Source of the DNA: Deltaproteobacteria bacterium
GTDB lineage: Bacteria; Desulfobacterota; GWC2-55-46; UBA9637
DNA: 42,754 nucleotides
NCBI GenBank assembly: GCA_016200645.1
Contig: JACQEJ010000084.1
Coordinates: 1-42,754, forward strand
Direction of reading: 5' to 3'
Below are positions 1 to 7,957 of this stretch, in pieces. How positions within the stretch are numbered: position 1 is the stretch's first letter; every line of letters begins with the position of its first letter. The position numbers and the translations under genes were made by a program. The notes beneath the pieces are model-generated. The model did not search any database. It was not told the origin of the DNA and saw only the letters and a list, made by a program, of their open reading frames with translations.

Positions 1-1
1 C

Positions 2-178
2 CCCGAGGATTATATCCTTGCCGTTCTTTCTCCGGAGGACAGGCTTGACGCTGCATTCAAAATTGCCGGCGAGGCGTTTAAGAAGACCAAGCTGACCATG
101 AAGGATATTGACAATGCGGTGAAAGCGGTAAGGAGAAAGGCGATAAAGGAGAGGAATAGGGGACAGATTTATTTATAA
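2..178 (+). CDS. C-terminal fragment of an unidentified protein (5' cut by window edge)
   Basis: The frame is open from the window edge to a TAA at 176-178, giving the last 58 residues of a protein whose start lies outside. The residues form a lysine/arginine-rich helical tail with LSPEDRLDAAFKIAGEAF followed by LTMKDIDNAVKAVRRK. The shape (helix, short turn, second amphipathic helix, basic end) resembles the tail of a small DNA-binding or antitoxin-type protein, but I do not recognise the family and assign no function. It is on the same strand as the next gene, 65 bp upstream of it. Confidence 0.5.
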   Translation, partial: PEDYILAVLSPEDRLDAAFKIAGEAFKKTKLTMKDIDNAVKAVRRKAIKERNRGQIYL

Positions 179-243
179 GGATATGCCTTGACAATGAAAG
201 CAATCTGGATAAGAATTATAAGCGGTTTGAAAAGGAGGTTTCT

Positions 244-435
244 GTGGATAATGTGTTATTAAAAGATGGTGAAAAATATGGTGGACAGTATGTGGCAACA
301 AAATCTTTTAAAGACAAAAAAGTTGTCAGTCATGGCAGCGATCTGAACAAGGTCTTTAATGATGCAAAAGAGAAGGGAATAAAGGCGCCGGTAGTCTTTT
401 ATGTCCCCAAGAAAGGTATGGTGCAAATCTACTGA
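244..435 (+). CDS. Small DUF5678-like protein
   Basis: A 63-residue protein that starts at GTG (244), placed 6-7 bases after a clear AAGGAGG ribosome site. It has the pattern of DUF5678 proteins: a KYGGQYVA strand, a K-VVSHGSDL segment, a helix of the NDAKEKG type, and a final strand ending in VFYVPKKG. This small alpha/beta fold has no established biochemical activity. Its stop overlaps the start of the aspartyl-protease-like gene by one base (TGATG), so the two are translationally coupled and probably work together. The fold assignment is from sequence pattern only. Confidence 0.6.
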   Translation: MDNVLLKDGEKYGGQYVATKSFKDKKVVSHGSDLNKVFNDAKEKGIKAPVVFYVPKKGMVQIY

Positions 436-896
436 TGCCGCTCAAGGACTGTCCATTTCTTAAACTCAGCAAAGAAGATATTCCACGGCCTCTCCTTCCC
501 ATAAACATTATCAATCCACACACCGGGCTTTCATACGCCACCTTTGGCATCATAGATACCGGCGCAGATGAATGTGCAATTCCTGCCGGCATTGCTTCTC
601 TATTGGGACATAATCTTCAATCAGGTTCCACAAAAGTGATAGGCACAGGAAATGGAGAAACTATTGCATTTGCCCACACAACAAAGTTTGAAATATACGA
701 CCCTTTGTCCTTCAAACTCGCATACACAATCCAGGATACCCCAATAGACTTCATGCCTAACCTACACATCGTTCTTCTCGGTGTAAACAGCTTTCTCAGC
801 AAGTTTGCCTTGAGCATAGATTATCCAAGTAACCTCTTTTCAATCAGTTCGCCCCAAAAAGCGGTGAAAAAGAAGGCAAGAGGAATAAAGATATAA
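435..896 (+). CDS. Retropepsin-like aspartyl protease
   Basis: A 153-residue protein with the single-domain retroviral-type aspartic protease motif. A hydrophobic strand leads into D41-T42-G43-A44 followed by DECAIP, and a second hydrophobic strand with IVLLGVNSFL comes later, matching the second half of a retropepsin fold. Such proteins work as dimers, each chain giving one catalytic aspartate. There is no signal peptide, so it should be cytoplasmic. It overlaps the DUF5678-like gene by one base. The tail is basic (KKKARGIKI). The substrate is unknown; a partnership with the small upstream protein is inferred from the overlap alone. Confidence 0.65.
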   Translation: MPLKDCPFLKLSKEDIPRPLLPINIINPHTGLSYATFGIIDTGADECAIPAGIASLLGHNLQSGSTKVIGTGNGETIAFAHTTKFEIYDPLSFKLAYTIQDTPIDFMPNLHIVLLGVNSFLSKFALSIDYPSNLFSISSPQKAVKKKARGIKI

Positions 897-900
897 TACT

Positions 901-936
901 TGCCTAACAAGTCGTTCAAGCGGCCAAAATAAGCCG
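901..936 (+). other. attC-like half site downstream of the protease gene
   Basis: Directly after the protease stop, TGCCTAACAAGTCGTTCAAG is followed by CGGCC, a short A/T loop and GCCG. The left half resembles the conserved 5' half of integron attC sites (CCTAAC core, then a TCGTTCAAG-type arm). The matching right half with a GTTAGGC-type core is not seen. It may be a degenerate attC remnant or a chance match; no integrase is in the window. Confidence 0.25.
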
Positions 937-964
937 ATTAGAGGGCTGCTGACAGGAGAACACC

Positions 965-1303
965 ATGTCTTTTTACACAACCATCAAAACAGAGATAACC
1001 AATAAAAAATATGTCCTGTCCGCGCTGGAGGAGATGAAGCGGAGGGGCGAGATAACCAACTTTCAGTTGCAGGGAAGAAAAGAAAAGATAGAGGTAGACA
1101 GGAGCGGCGATATAATAAATATAGCCAAGGAAAAGACCGTCAATTTTGAGGTCGGCGGAGACGCAAGGGTTGTCCGGTCATTTTCAGACAGGTTAAAACA
1201 ATTCTACGCTTATGAAGCCATTAAAGACAATCTGCCGCTGGATTTTGAAATCGCAAAAGAATCGGAAACAGCCGGAGAAATTGTGATACTTTTGAAGGGT
1301 TGA
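965..1303 (+). CDS. DUF1257 (Ycf35-like) protein
   Basis: A 112-residue protein whose start MSFYTTIKTEI, followed by a YVLSALEEM helix, matches the opening of DUF1257/Ycf35 proteins. These are small alpha/beta proteins of unknown function, also encoded in red-algal plastids and cyanobacteria. The rest alternates beta strands (FQLQG, INIAKE, NFEVGG) with one long helix (FSDRLKQFYAYEAI). The ribosome site AGGAG lies at 955-959 before ATG. The DUF2997 gene begins 10 bp after it, and these two families are commonly found side by side in other genomes, which supports both calls. No catalytic residues are recognised. Confidence 0.65.
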   Translation: MSFYTTIKTEITNKKYVLSALEEMKRRGEITNFQLQGRKEKIEVDRSGDIINIAKEKTVNFEVGGDARVVRSFSDRLKQFYAYEAIKDNLPLDFEIAKESETAGEIVILLKG

Positions 1304-1313
1304 GGAGATAGTC

Positions 1314-1496
1314 ATGGACAGAGAAATAAGGATAAAAATAACCCCTGATGGCAAGGTGGAGATAGATTCCAGCATATTCAAAGACTGCAAGGAAGCGGCT
1401 GAGCATTTATCAAAGGCGCTGGGCAAGGTGGAGAGTTTTGTTGAAAAGGATGAACTGGACAGGGAGGTAAGGATAAAGATAGATACTGAAAGATAG
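1314..1496 (+). CDS. DUF2997 protein
   Basis: A 60-residue protein of the DUF2997 type. It opens with REIRIKITPDGKVEID, the two-strand start typical of the family, then a helix with C-x-EAAEHLSKALG, then a charged tail. A REVRIKI motif near the end partly repeats the N-terminal REIRIKI strand. The ribosome site GAGGAG lies just upstream. It sits 10 bp after the DUF1257 gene and is very likely co-transcribed. Function is unknown for the family. The usual companions are a DUF1257 protein, an AAA ATPase and an iron-sulfur protein; the last of these follows here. Confidence 0.6.
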   Translation: MDREIRIKITPDGKVEIDSSIFKDCKEAAEHLSKALGKVESFVEKDELDREVRIKIDTER

Positions 1497-1507
1497 CAAA
1501 CTAAATA

Positions 1508-1607
1508 GCTCATAGCTCATGGCTCATAGTAGTTGCTATCAGCTATGAGCTATCAGCTATGAGCTATCAGCTATGAGCCATCAGCTATGAGCTATCAGCT
1601 ATGAGCC
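1508..1607. repeat. Heptamer array, GCTATGA/GCTATCA family
   Basis: Three GCTCATA/G units are followed, after a short loop, by about ten opposed GCTATGA/GCTATCA units, so one arm can fold back on the other. The array fills the whole gap between the DUF2997 and radical SAM genes and runs into the start codon of the latter. Confidence 0.9.
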
Positions 1608-2191
1608 ATGACCTATTAAACATACACTCCATAATACCGCTCTCAAAGGTAAACGGCCCAGGGAACAGGATGGTTGTATTCTTTCAGGGGTGCGATAAAA
1701 ATTGCCCCGGCTGTTTTAATCCTGATACGCATTCATTTGAAACAATCAGCCTTTACTCCCCTGGCGCTCTATTCAAAAAATATCCTCCAAACAAGCGCAT
1801 AGAAGGCATCACCCTAAGCGGCGGCGAGCCGTTTTTGCAGCCGGAGGGATTGTTTGAGCTTTTAAAAACAGCCAAAGAAAACTTTAACCTTTCCACTGTC
1901 GTATACACAGGATTTACTTATAAAGAAATAAGACAAAAGCCGGAATGCCTCCCGTGCCTTGAGTTCATTGATGTGCTGATTGACGGCAGATATGTGGAGT
2001 CAAAAAAAGAACCGTCTCTTCTGGCGAGGGGCTCAACAAACCAAAGATTGTATCTTTTGAGCAGCCGTTACAAAAGAGAAGATTTTTATATGCCTGGAAA
2101 GATAGAGGTAATAATCGGAAAAGACGGCGTCGTTACAAATACAGGCTTCGGCAAGATAGACATCAAACAAGCGATGCAGATTGAAACATGA
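1601..2191 (+). CDS. Radical SAM activase-like protein (NrdG/4Fe-4S single-cluster type)
   Basis: A 196-residue protein with C31-x3-C35-x2-C38 in the context FFQGCDKNCPGCFNP, the iron-sulfur/S-adenosylmethionine motif of short activating enzymes related to anaerobic ribonucleotide reductase activase. It is followed by GITLSGGEPF, a SAM-binding motif. Such enzymes make a 5'-deoxyadenosyl radical to activate a glycyl-radical partner or modify a target. No reductase is nearby, so the neighbouring DUF1257/DUF2997/Hsp70-like genes are better candidate partners (inference). The ATG at 1601 lies inside the heptamer array, with no clear ribosome site. The next gene overlaps its end by 4 bases. Confidence 0.75.
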   Translation: MSHDLLNIHSIIPLSKVNGPGNRMVVFFQGCDKNCPGCFNPDTHSFETISLYSPGALFKKYPPNKRIEGITLSGGEPFLQPEGLFELLKTAKENFNLSTVVYTGFTYKEIRQKPECLPCLEFIDVLIDGRYVESKKEPSLLARGSTNQRLYLLSSRYKREDFYMPGKIEVIIGKDGVVTNTGFGKIDIKQAMQIET

Positions 2192-3036
2192 TAAACATTG
2201 AAACACAGATAAAAAATGCCATAGAGGCAGCGGATGGCATAACCGAACCTATAAGCAGGAAAACCAAATTGCTTCGCATTGCCGATGAACTTCCGAAGAC
2301 AGAAGAATTTACAAAGCTGCGCCTCCATGCAATGAGGCTGGCGCTTGACCTTGCCGATACGGCGCAGCATAAAAAGGCCTCGCTGGAAGAAATCGCTCAT
2401 GAGTTGCCAAAATCGTCTGACATTAGTTTTTACCGAAGCTATACACTCCTCGGCATTGCCGGCAAACTTCCCAAAACAAGCGGTGGATTCATAAACCTTT
2501 ATAAAGAAGCGATTCAACGGGCGCTGGATGCCGCAGCTGTGATAAAAGAGCCGTATTACAGGGAATACACGCTGCTCTATATTACAAAGGAACTGCCGAA
2601 AACAGAAGAATATCTTGCCTTATACAAACAGGCAATAGAAGAGGCCTTTCGCGCGGCAAAGGCTATACACGACCCTTTCGCAAAGGAACATGCCTTAATA
2701 GAGATACTGCAGGAGATTCCGAAAACACCTGAGTTTTCCGGCCTGCTTCATGAGGTAATAAAACAGGCGCTTGATTTTTATGCCGCAAAAACCAGATTGA
2801 AAAACATAGACATACTCGGCAGGATTGATTATCTGATTGCAGGCGAACAAAGAAGGCTTACCGAATCCAAAAAGACAAGATACACTAAAACAAAATACGG
2901 CCTTATCCTTGCCAAAGAGCTTGAGCAAATCGGCCTGCAATCGAATGACATCCGGCTCATAGAAACCGTCCGGCCTTTCACGCACGTCTGGATATCAGCT
3001 ATGGAAAGGAAATACCGTATGATTTTCTCTCTTTAG
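2188..3036 (+). CDS. Alpha-helical repeat protein with ELPKT motifs
   Basis: A 282-residue, almost wholly helical protein. The motif ELPKT or close variants (HELPKSS, KLPKTS, EIPKTP) recurs about every 40-45 residues, each preceded by a helix with LLRIA/LLYIT and followed by a helix of the ALDLA/ALDAA type. This suggests five to six helical-hairpin repeats building a protein-binding solenoid. It overlaps the radical SAM gene by 4 bases (ATGA). The end of this frame overlaps the open upstream part of the Hsp70-like frame. Because the Hsp70 nucleotide-binding loop lies before that frame's first ATG, the two may be one gene split by a frameshift. I do not recognise a named family. Confidence 0.55.
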   Translation: MINIETQIKNAIEAADGITEPISRKTKLLRIADELPKTEEFTKLRLHAMRLALDLADTAQHKKASLEEIAHELPKSSDISFYRSYTLLGIAGKLPKTSGGFINLYKEAIQRALDAAAVIKEPYYREYTLLYITKELPKTEEYLALYKQAIEEAFRAAKAIHDPFAKEHALIEILQEIPKTPEFSGLLHEVIKQALDFYAAKTRLKNIDILGRIDYLIAGEQRRLTESKKTRYTKTKYGLILAKELEQIGLQSNDIRLIETVRPFTHVWISAMERKYRMIFSL

Positions 3037-3062
3037 ACCTCGGCGCAACCAATACGGTCATC

Positions 3063-4484
3063 ATGCGGAGAAAAGGAGGGGCGCAGCCTGAATTCCTCAC
3101 GCTGGGATCTGCGTCAATACTCTATGGCGACACCTATCTGATTCCAACGGTTTGCATCCCTGAGACAAACTCTATCGGCGCAGAGGCAATTAAAAAATCT
3201 CCTCTGATGGACATAAAAAAGATGCTCCTTGAAGATCATCCCGAAGGGAAAAGGTATATGGAAACATATATCCGCATCCTGTTTAAGCGTCTCAAAGAGG
3301 CGCTCTCGCAAGGGAAGGGATTTTCATTTTTTTCAAAAAAGCTGATTGATGCAATATATGTAACTGCGCCTGTAGGTTTTCAAAATTACAGAAAGGCGCT
3401 GCAAAAAATTCTGGAAAAGACAATCAGGGGCGCAAGGATAGAATTTGTCGAAGAGCCGCTGGCAGCAGCCATCGGCTATCAAGTTGCGGAAGAGAGGGAT
3501 AAGGTTGTTTTGATAGTTGACTTCGGAGGATGCACCCTCAATACGATGCTGGCCAGACTGAATATAAACGAGGCGCATGTAATCGCAAAACCGGACACGG
3601 CCCAAACCCTTGGCGGCCATGATATAGACCTCTGGCTTGCGGAATATCTGGCAAAGAAGATCGGCATGTCAAAAGACGATAAATTGCGCGGCGTTCTTGC
3701 ATCCACAGCAGAAGAGATAAAGATTTCCTTATCAGAGCATAGGCTGACGTCATTTGCATGGAATGGAACTGAGATATGCAAGGTGTCAAGGGAAGACCTT
3801 GAGGATCTGCTGGCAAAACACGATTTTTATAAAACCATTGACAGGACAATATCGTATATCCTCAAAAAGGCGGAAAAGGTGGGCGTAAAAAAGGATATGA
3901 TAGAGGCTGTCCTGCTGACAGGCGGCTCTTCGCAGATACCGTCGTTCAAAGAAAAGATTGAGCATCTCTTTCCTGAGCTCGCAAAGGGCAATGCCGTTTA
4001 TGAGCACAGTCCTCTCTCTGCGGCGGCGCATGGGGCTGCGCTCTATCCCACAAAAAATCTCATCGTAGACAGGCACACGAGTCTGGCATGCGCGATCCGT
4101 TATGCCACAAGAGATAAGGACGCGCCCTATTCCTATAAGATTATACTGGAAAACAACGAGTCTTTGCCGCTTGAAAAAACATTCAGGATAGCCCCTGCAA
4201 GGACATTGGGCGCGCAAAATGAGATATATCTGGAATTATTTGAGGTCCCTGAAAATCTGGTTGCGAGGCGATGGGTAATGGAATCAGGCATGGAATTTAT
4301 AAGGCAGGAGATGAAACAGCCCAGGGATATGGCATTAAAGGCCTGCAAGATAATAACCTTGCCGTTTCAAGAGCCTCTGGGTGAGGATATTGATATTACA
4401 TTCTGCGTTAAAGACACGGGCCATTTAGCAGTCAGGTGCGGAAAGGAAAATAGAGAGATAGAAACCGGCATCAGGCTGCAATAA
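3063..4484 (+). CDS. Hsp70-like actin-fold ATPase (N-terminus probably upstream)
   Basis: From the ATG at 3063 the protein has 473 residues with Hsp70 landmarks: EEPLAAAIGYQ near 130, phosphate-2 loop VDFGGCTLNT at 152-161, a LGGHDIDLWLAEYL segment, and an adenosine motif LLTGGSSQIP near 290. The phosphate-1 loop DLGATNT is encoded at 3036-3056, before this ATG and in the same frame, but no ATG, GTG or TTG precedes it back to the stop at 2946. The true N-terminus therefore needs a frameshift from the helical-repeat frame or an unusual start. The C-terminal part is shorter and different from DnaK. It is probably a specialised chaperone-like ATPase of the DUF1257/radical SAM cluster. Confidence 0.7.
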   Translation: MRRKGGAQPEFLTLGSASILYGDTYLIPTVCIPETNSIGAEAIKKSPLMDIKKMLLEDHPEGKRYMETYIRILFKRLKEALSQGKGFSFFSKKLIDAIYVTAPVGFQNYRKALQKILEKTIRGARIEFVEEPLAAAIGYQVAEERDKVVLIVDFGGCTLNTMLARLNINEAHVIAKPDTAQTLGGHDIDLWLAEYLAKKIGMSKDDKLRGVLASTAEEIKISLSEHRLTSFAWNGTEICKVSREDLEDLLAKHDFYKTIDRTISYILKKAEKVGVKKDMIEAVLLTGGSSQIPSFKEKIEHLFPELAKGNAVYEHSPLSAAAHGAALYPTKNLIVDRHTSLACAIRYATRDKDAPYSYKIILENNESLPLEKTFRIAPARTLGAQNEIYLELFEVPENLVARRWVMESGMEFIRQEMKQPRDMALKACKIITLPFQEPLGEDIDITFCVKDTGHLAVRCGKENREIETGIRLQ

Positions 4485-4487
4485 TGC

Positions 4488-5672
4488 ATGGCAAAAGATA
4501 GCAACATTCACAGGATAATCCTCATTACACTGGACAGCCTGGGTATCGGCGAATTGCCGGATGCCAAAGAGTATAACGACGAGGGGAGCAATACGCTCGG
4601 AAATATCATCAAAGCCCTCGGAGGCATTGCCCTGCCCAATCTTGAGGAGATGGGCCTCGGCCTTATTCAGGGAGCTGCCGGGCTTCAAAAAACTATGCAC
4701 CCCATCGCCTCTTACGGCAGGATGGCGGAGGCATCAAAAGGCAAGGATACTGCCGCTGGCCACTGGGAGATTGCGGGGATTATCATTGATAAGCCTTTTC
4801 CAATATATCCGAACGGCTTTCCGAAAGAAATCATGGACAGGTTTAGACAGGAGACAGGGCTTGACTATCTTGGGAATAAGGCTGCGTCCGGCACAGAAAT
4901 TATAAAGGAGCTGGGCGATGAGCATATAAAGACAGGCAAACCGATTGTCTACACATCCGCAGACAGTGTATTCCAGATATCAGCCCACGAGGATGTCATA
5001 CCTGTTGATAGGCTGTATGAAATATGTGAGATTGCAAGAAAGATTGCCGACAGCTATCGCATCGGAAGGGTCATAGCAAGGCCGTTTATCGGGGGAAGCA
5101 GTTCATTCAAGAGAACAGAACGGCGAAAGGATTTTTCCATGGCCCCAACCGATGAAACCGTGTTAGACCGATTAAATTCCAGCGGCCTTTCTGTTGTCGG
5201 TATCGGCAAGATAGGCGATATCTACGGACACCGCGGCCTTACCCGTGAGATACACACCAGAGATAATATGGACGGAGTTGATAAGACCATCGCCGCGATG
5301 CAGAAAATCCATACAGGCCTCATATTTACAAATCTTGTTGATTTCGACATGCTCTACGGCCACAGAAATGATGCAATGGGATATGCGAACGCCCTTCAGG
5401 AATTTGACAAACGACTTCCTGAAATCATGGGAAGGCTTACAGACAGCGATATGCTTATGATTACCGCTGACCATGGATGCGATCCGACAACCCCTTCCAC
5501 AGACCACTCCAGGGAGTATGTGCCGCTCCTTGTGTATGGCAAAAGACTGCGCGCAGCCGTTAACCTCGGCACAAGGAAGACCTTTGCCGATATCGGACAA
5601 ACCATTGCAGAGGTTTTTCACATTGACAGGATGAGGAATGGAAAGTCATTTTTAAAAGAGGTATTTTTTTGA
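4488..5672 (+). CDS. deoB: Phosphopentomutase
   Basis: A 394-residue enzyme, normal for DeoB, which interconverts ribose-1-phosphate and ribose-5-phosphate (or the deoxy forms) in nucleoside breakdown. It is an alkaline-phosphatase-superfamily protein using two manganese ions. Visible motifs are the N-terminal metal site [12 protein letters not shown], the phospho-threonine region [25 protein letters not shown], and the C-terminal metal site [19 protein letters not shown]. It starts 3 bp after the Hsp70-like stop, so it may be read through from that operon. No RNA-binding or extra domain is seen. The product is cytoplasmic and the assignment is secure. Confidence 0.93.
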   Translation: MAKDSNIHRIILITLDSLGIGELPDAKEYNDEGSNTLGNIIKALGGIALPNLEEMGLGLIQGAAGLQKTMHPIASYGRMAEASKGKDTAAGHWEIAGIIIDKPFPIYPNGFPKEIMDRFRQETGLDYLGNKAASGTEIIKELGDEHIKTGKPIVYTSADSVFQISAHEDVIPVDRLYEICEIARKIADSYRIGRVIARPFIGGSSSFKRTERRKDFSMAPTDETVLDRLNSSGLSVVGIGKIGDIYGHRGLTREIHTRDNMDGVDKTIAAMQKIHTGLIFTNLVDFDMLYGHRNDAMGYANALQEFDKRLPEIMGRLTDSDMLMITADHGCDPTTPSTDHSREYVPLLVYGKRLRAAVNLGTRKTFADIGQTIAEVFHIDRMRNGKSFLKEVFF

Positions 5673-5722
5673 AACCGTGACAGGAAAGGTCAAATGCGGC
5701 TTGAGCTTCGCCAAAACATTCC

Positions 5723-5751
5723 TTGATTTCAAAAAAATATCTTGTTACATT
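5723..5751 (+). promoter_or_regulatory. Candidate sigma-70 promoter for glyS-dnaG
   Basis: TTGATT (5723-5728) and TACATT (5746-5751) are separated by exactly 17 bases in the A/T-rich gap between deoB and glyS. The transcript would start about 25 bases before the glyS GTG. Judged by eye. Confidence 0.45.
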
Positions 5752-5782
5752 TTAACAACAAAATAAATTTCGGGAGTTTTTT

Positions 5783-7957
5783 GTGGCAAAAGATCTGTTA
5801 TTGGAAATAGGGACAGAAGAGATACCGGCCAGGTTTATACCAAATGCCCTGGAATCAATAAAACTATCCCTTGAAAAGAACATGATGGCTAGAAACCTTC
5901 ATCATAAATCTATTCAAACCGTTGGGACGCCGAGAAGGCTTGTCCTCTACGCGCAAGACATGGATGAGAAACAGGCTGATACTGTTGTTGAGACAATGGG
6001 ACCCGCAAGGCGCGCCGCATTTGATGAGCATGAAAAGCCCACTAAGGCAGCAGAAGGATTTGCAAAGAGCCAGGGCATAAAAGTAAAAGATTTGCAGATT
6101 GTTAAGACTGAAAAAGGCGAATATATCTGCGCAAGAAAAGAGGTTAAAGGAAAAAGGACAAAGGATATTCTGCAAGAGGTCCTGCCTAAAATCATAACCG
6201 AAATTCAGTTTCAAAAGGCAATGCGGTGGGGCAATGGCGACATACGGTTTGCAAGGCCAATCCACTGGATAGCGGCAATATTCGGCAAGGACACAATCCC
6301 TTTCAAAGTCGGACATATAAAGGCAGGGGCGGTTTCTTACGGCCACAGGTTTATGAAGCCGCAGCCATTCAAAGTGACGGGGTTGAAGGATTATCTCAAA
6401 AAAACAAAGGCTGCTTATGTGATTGCCGATATGGAAGAACGGAAACAGGCGATACAAAAAGGGATTAAAAAAGAGGCAAAGACAATCAACGGGGTAGTTT
6501 TGCAGGACGATGAACTCCTTGCAGAGGTTACAAATCTTGTGGAATATCCGGTGGCGCTTCGCGGCGGTTTTGACAGGGAATTTTTAGCGCTTCCCAGGGA
6601 TGTGATCATCAATGCCATGCGGGAGCATCAGAGATATTTTTCTGTAGTTGATAAAGAAGGGAATCTCCTTCCTTATTTCATATTCGTTGCCAACACAAAG
6701 ACAAAAGACCCGAAGGTTGTTATCAAGGGGAATGAGCGGGTGCTGAAGGCGCGGCTCTCCGATGCAAAATTTTATTTTGACAAAGACATAAAGATTCCGC
6801 TCAAGGACAGAGTGGAGCAATTGAAGGGCGTTGTGTTTCAGGCAAGGCTCGGCACATCGTATGAAAAGGTGGAAAGATTTACAAGGCTTGCTGTTTATAT
6901 AGGAAATGAGGCGCGTTTTTGTAATTCCATGGGTGCATTGGAAAAACCTGAGGATTTTCTTACAGAAAATTACAATCCTAAAAATTATGACCCTCAAAAA
7001 ACCGACCCGGGATTCATCGCCAAATATATAATCGGCCGCACTGCCATGCTCTGCAAGGCTGACCTGGTATCAGGCATGGTCGGAGAATTTCCAAAGCTTC
7101 AGGGCGTCATGGGCATGGAATATGCGCTCGTCTCCGGCGAATGCCCTGATGTGGCCAGGGCAATCTATGAACATTATATGCCGACGCAGGCAGGCGGAAA
7201 GACGCCGGCAGGCATTCCGGGGGCAATCATCAGCATAGCTGATAAGATGGATACGATATGCGGATGTTTCGGCGTAGGCCTTATTCCAACGGGAGAGAAA
7301 GATCCGTATGCCCTGCGAAGGCAGGCGCTCGGCATCATCGCCATAATCATTGAAAAGGGATTTCCCGTAAGCATTGACAAGATTGTTGACATATCAATAT
7401 ATCTCCTCAACTCCAAACTCACGAGAACTCTCGCTGATGTAAAAAAGGATGTGATGGAATTTTTCAAAGAGCGGCTCAGGAATCAACTGATGTCGCAAGG
7501 CTCATCCTTTGACACGGTGGACGCGGTGCTGTCAAGTTCATGGCATGACATAAATGATGCGATAAAAAGGGTGAAGACGCTGGAGAAGTTCAAGAAAAAC
7601 CCTGCATGCGGCGCATTGGTCGTTGCGTTCAAACGTGTGTCCAACATATTAAAAGGGATTGAGCTCAACGATGAAAAACCGGATGCCGCACTTTTTGAGG
7701 ATGTGAACGAGAGGGCGCTCTTCGAGGTTGAAGAGAGGATTGCGCCGGAGATAGCCGCATATTGGAAAGACGGTAATTATGAAAAGGTCTTTGAAACATT
7801 GTCGTCGCTCAAAGGCATTATAGACACCTTCTTTGACAAGGTCATGGTCATGGTGGATGACGAGAAAATCCGGCGCAATCGTTTGGTATTGCTCAATACT
7901 GTCAGGAACCTTTATTACCAGATTGCGGACATATCAAAACTGGCAGCGCAGATATGA
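5783..7957 (+). CDS. glyS: Glycyl-tRNA synthetase beta subunit
   Basis: A 724-residue protein starting at GTG with a GGGAG ribosome site. It has the classic beta-subunit opening LLLEIGTEEIPARF, then MGPARRAAFDEHEKPTKAA, AMRWGNGDIRFARPIHW, and the HD-domain region. Together with the alpha subunit GlyQ it forms the heterotetrameric enzyme that charges tRNA-Gly; the beta chain carries tRNA-binding parts. The alpha gene normally lies directly upstream, but here deoB does, so glyQ must be elsewhere. The length is slightly above the usual 690 residues. The stop overlaps the dnaG start, so the two are coupled. Confidence 0.95.
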   Translation: MAKDLLLEIGTEEIPARFIPNALESIKLSLEKNMMARNLHHKSIQTVGTPRRLVLYAQDMDEKQADTVVETMGPARRAAFDEHEKPTKAAEGFAKSQGIKVKDLQIVKTEKGEYICARKEVKGKRTKDILQEVLPKIITEIQFQKAMRWGNGDIRFARPIHWIAAIFGKDTIPFKVGHIKAGAVSYGHRFMKPQPFKVTGLKDYLKKTKAAYVIADMEERKQAIQKGIKKEAKTINGVVLQDDELLAEVTNLVEYPVALRGGFDREFLALPRDVIINAMREHQRYFSVVDKEGNLLPYFIFVANTKTKDPKVVIKGNERVLKARLSDAKFYFDKDIKIPLKDRVEQLKGVVFQARLGTSYEKVERFTRLAVYIGNEARFCNSMGALEKPEDFLTENYNPKNYDPQKTDPGFIAKYIIGRTAMLCKADLVSGMVGEFPKLQGVMGMEYALVSGECPDVARAIYEHYMPTQAGGKTPAGIPGAIISIADKMDTICGCFGVGLIPTGEKDPYALRRQALGIIAIIIEKGFPVSIDKIVDISIYLLNSKLTRTLADVKKDVMEFFKERLRNQLMSQGSSFDTVDAVLSSSWHDINDAIKRVKTLEKFKKNPACGALVVAFKRVSNILKGIELNDEKPDAALFEDVNERALFEVEERIAPEIAAYWKDGNYEKVFETLSSLKGIIDTFFDKVMVMVDDEKIRRNRLVLLNTVRNLYYQIADISKLAAQI

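Noticed and set aside
901-936. A complete integron attC site
   Set aside because: Only the left half is convincing; kept as a low-confidence half site.
5864-6457. 197-codon minus-strand frame inside glyS
   Set aside because: Cysteine/leucine/phenylalanine-rich composition typical of an antisense shadow; glyS is well supported.
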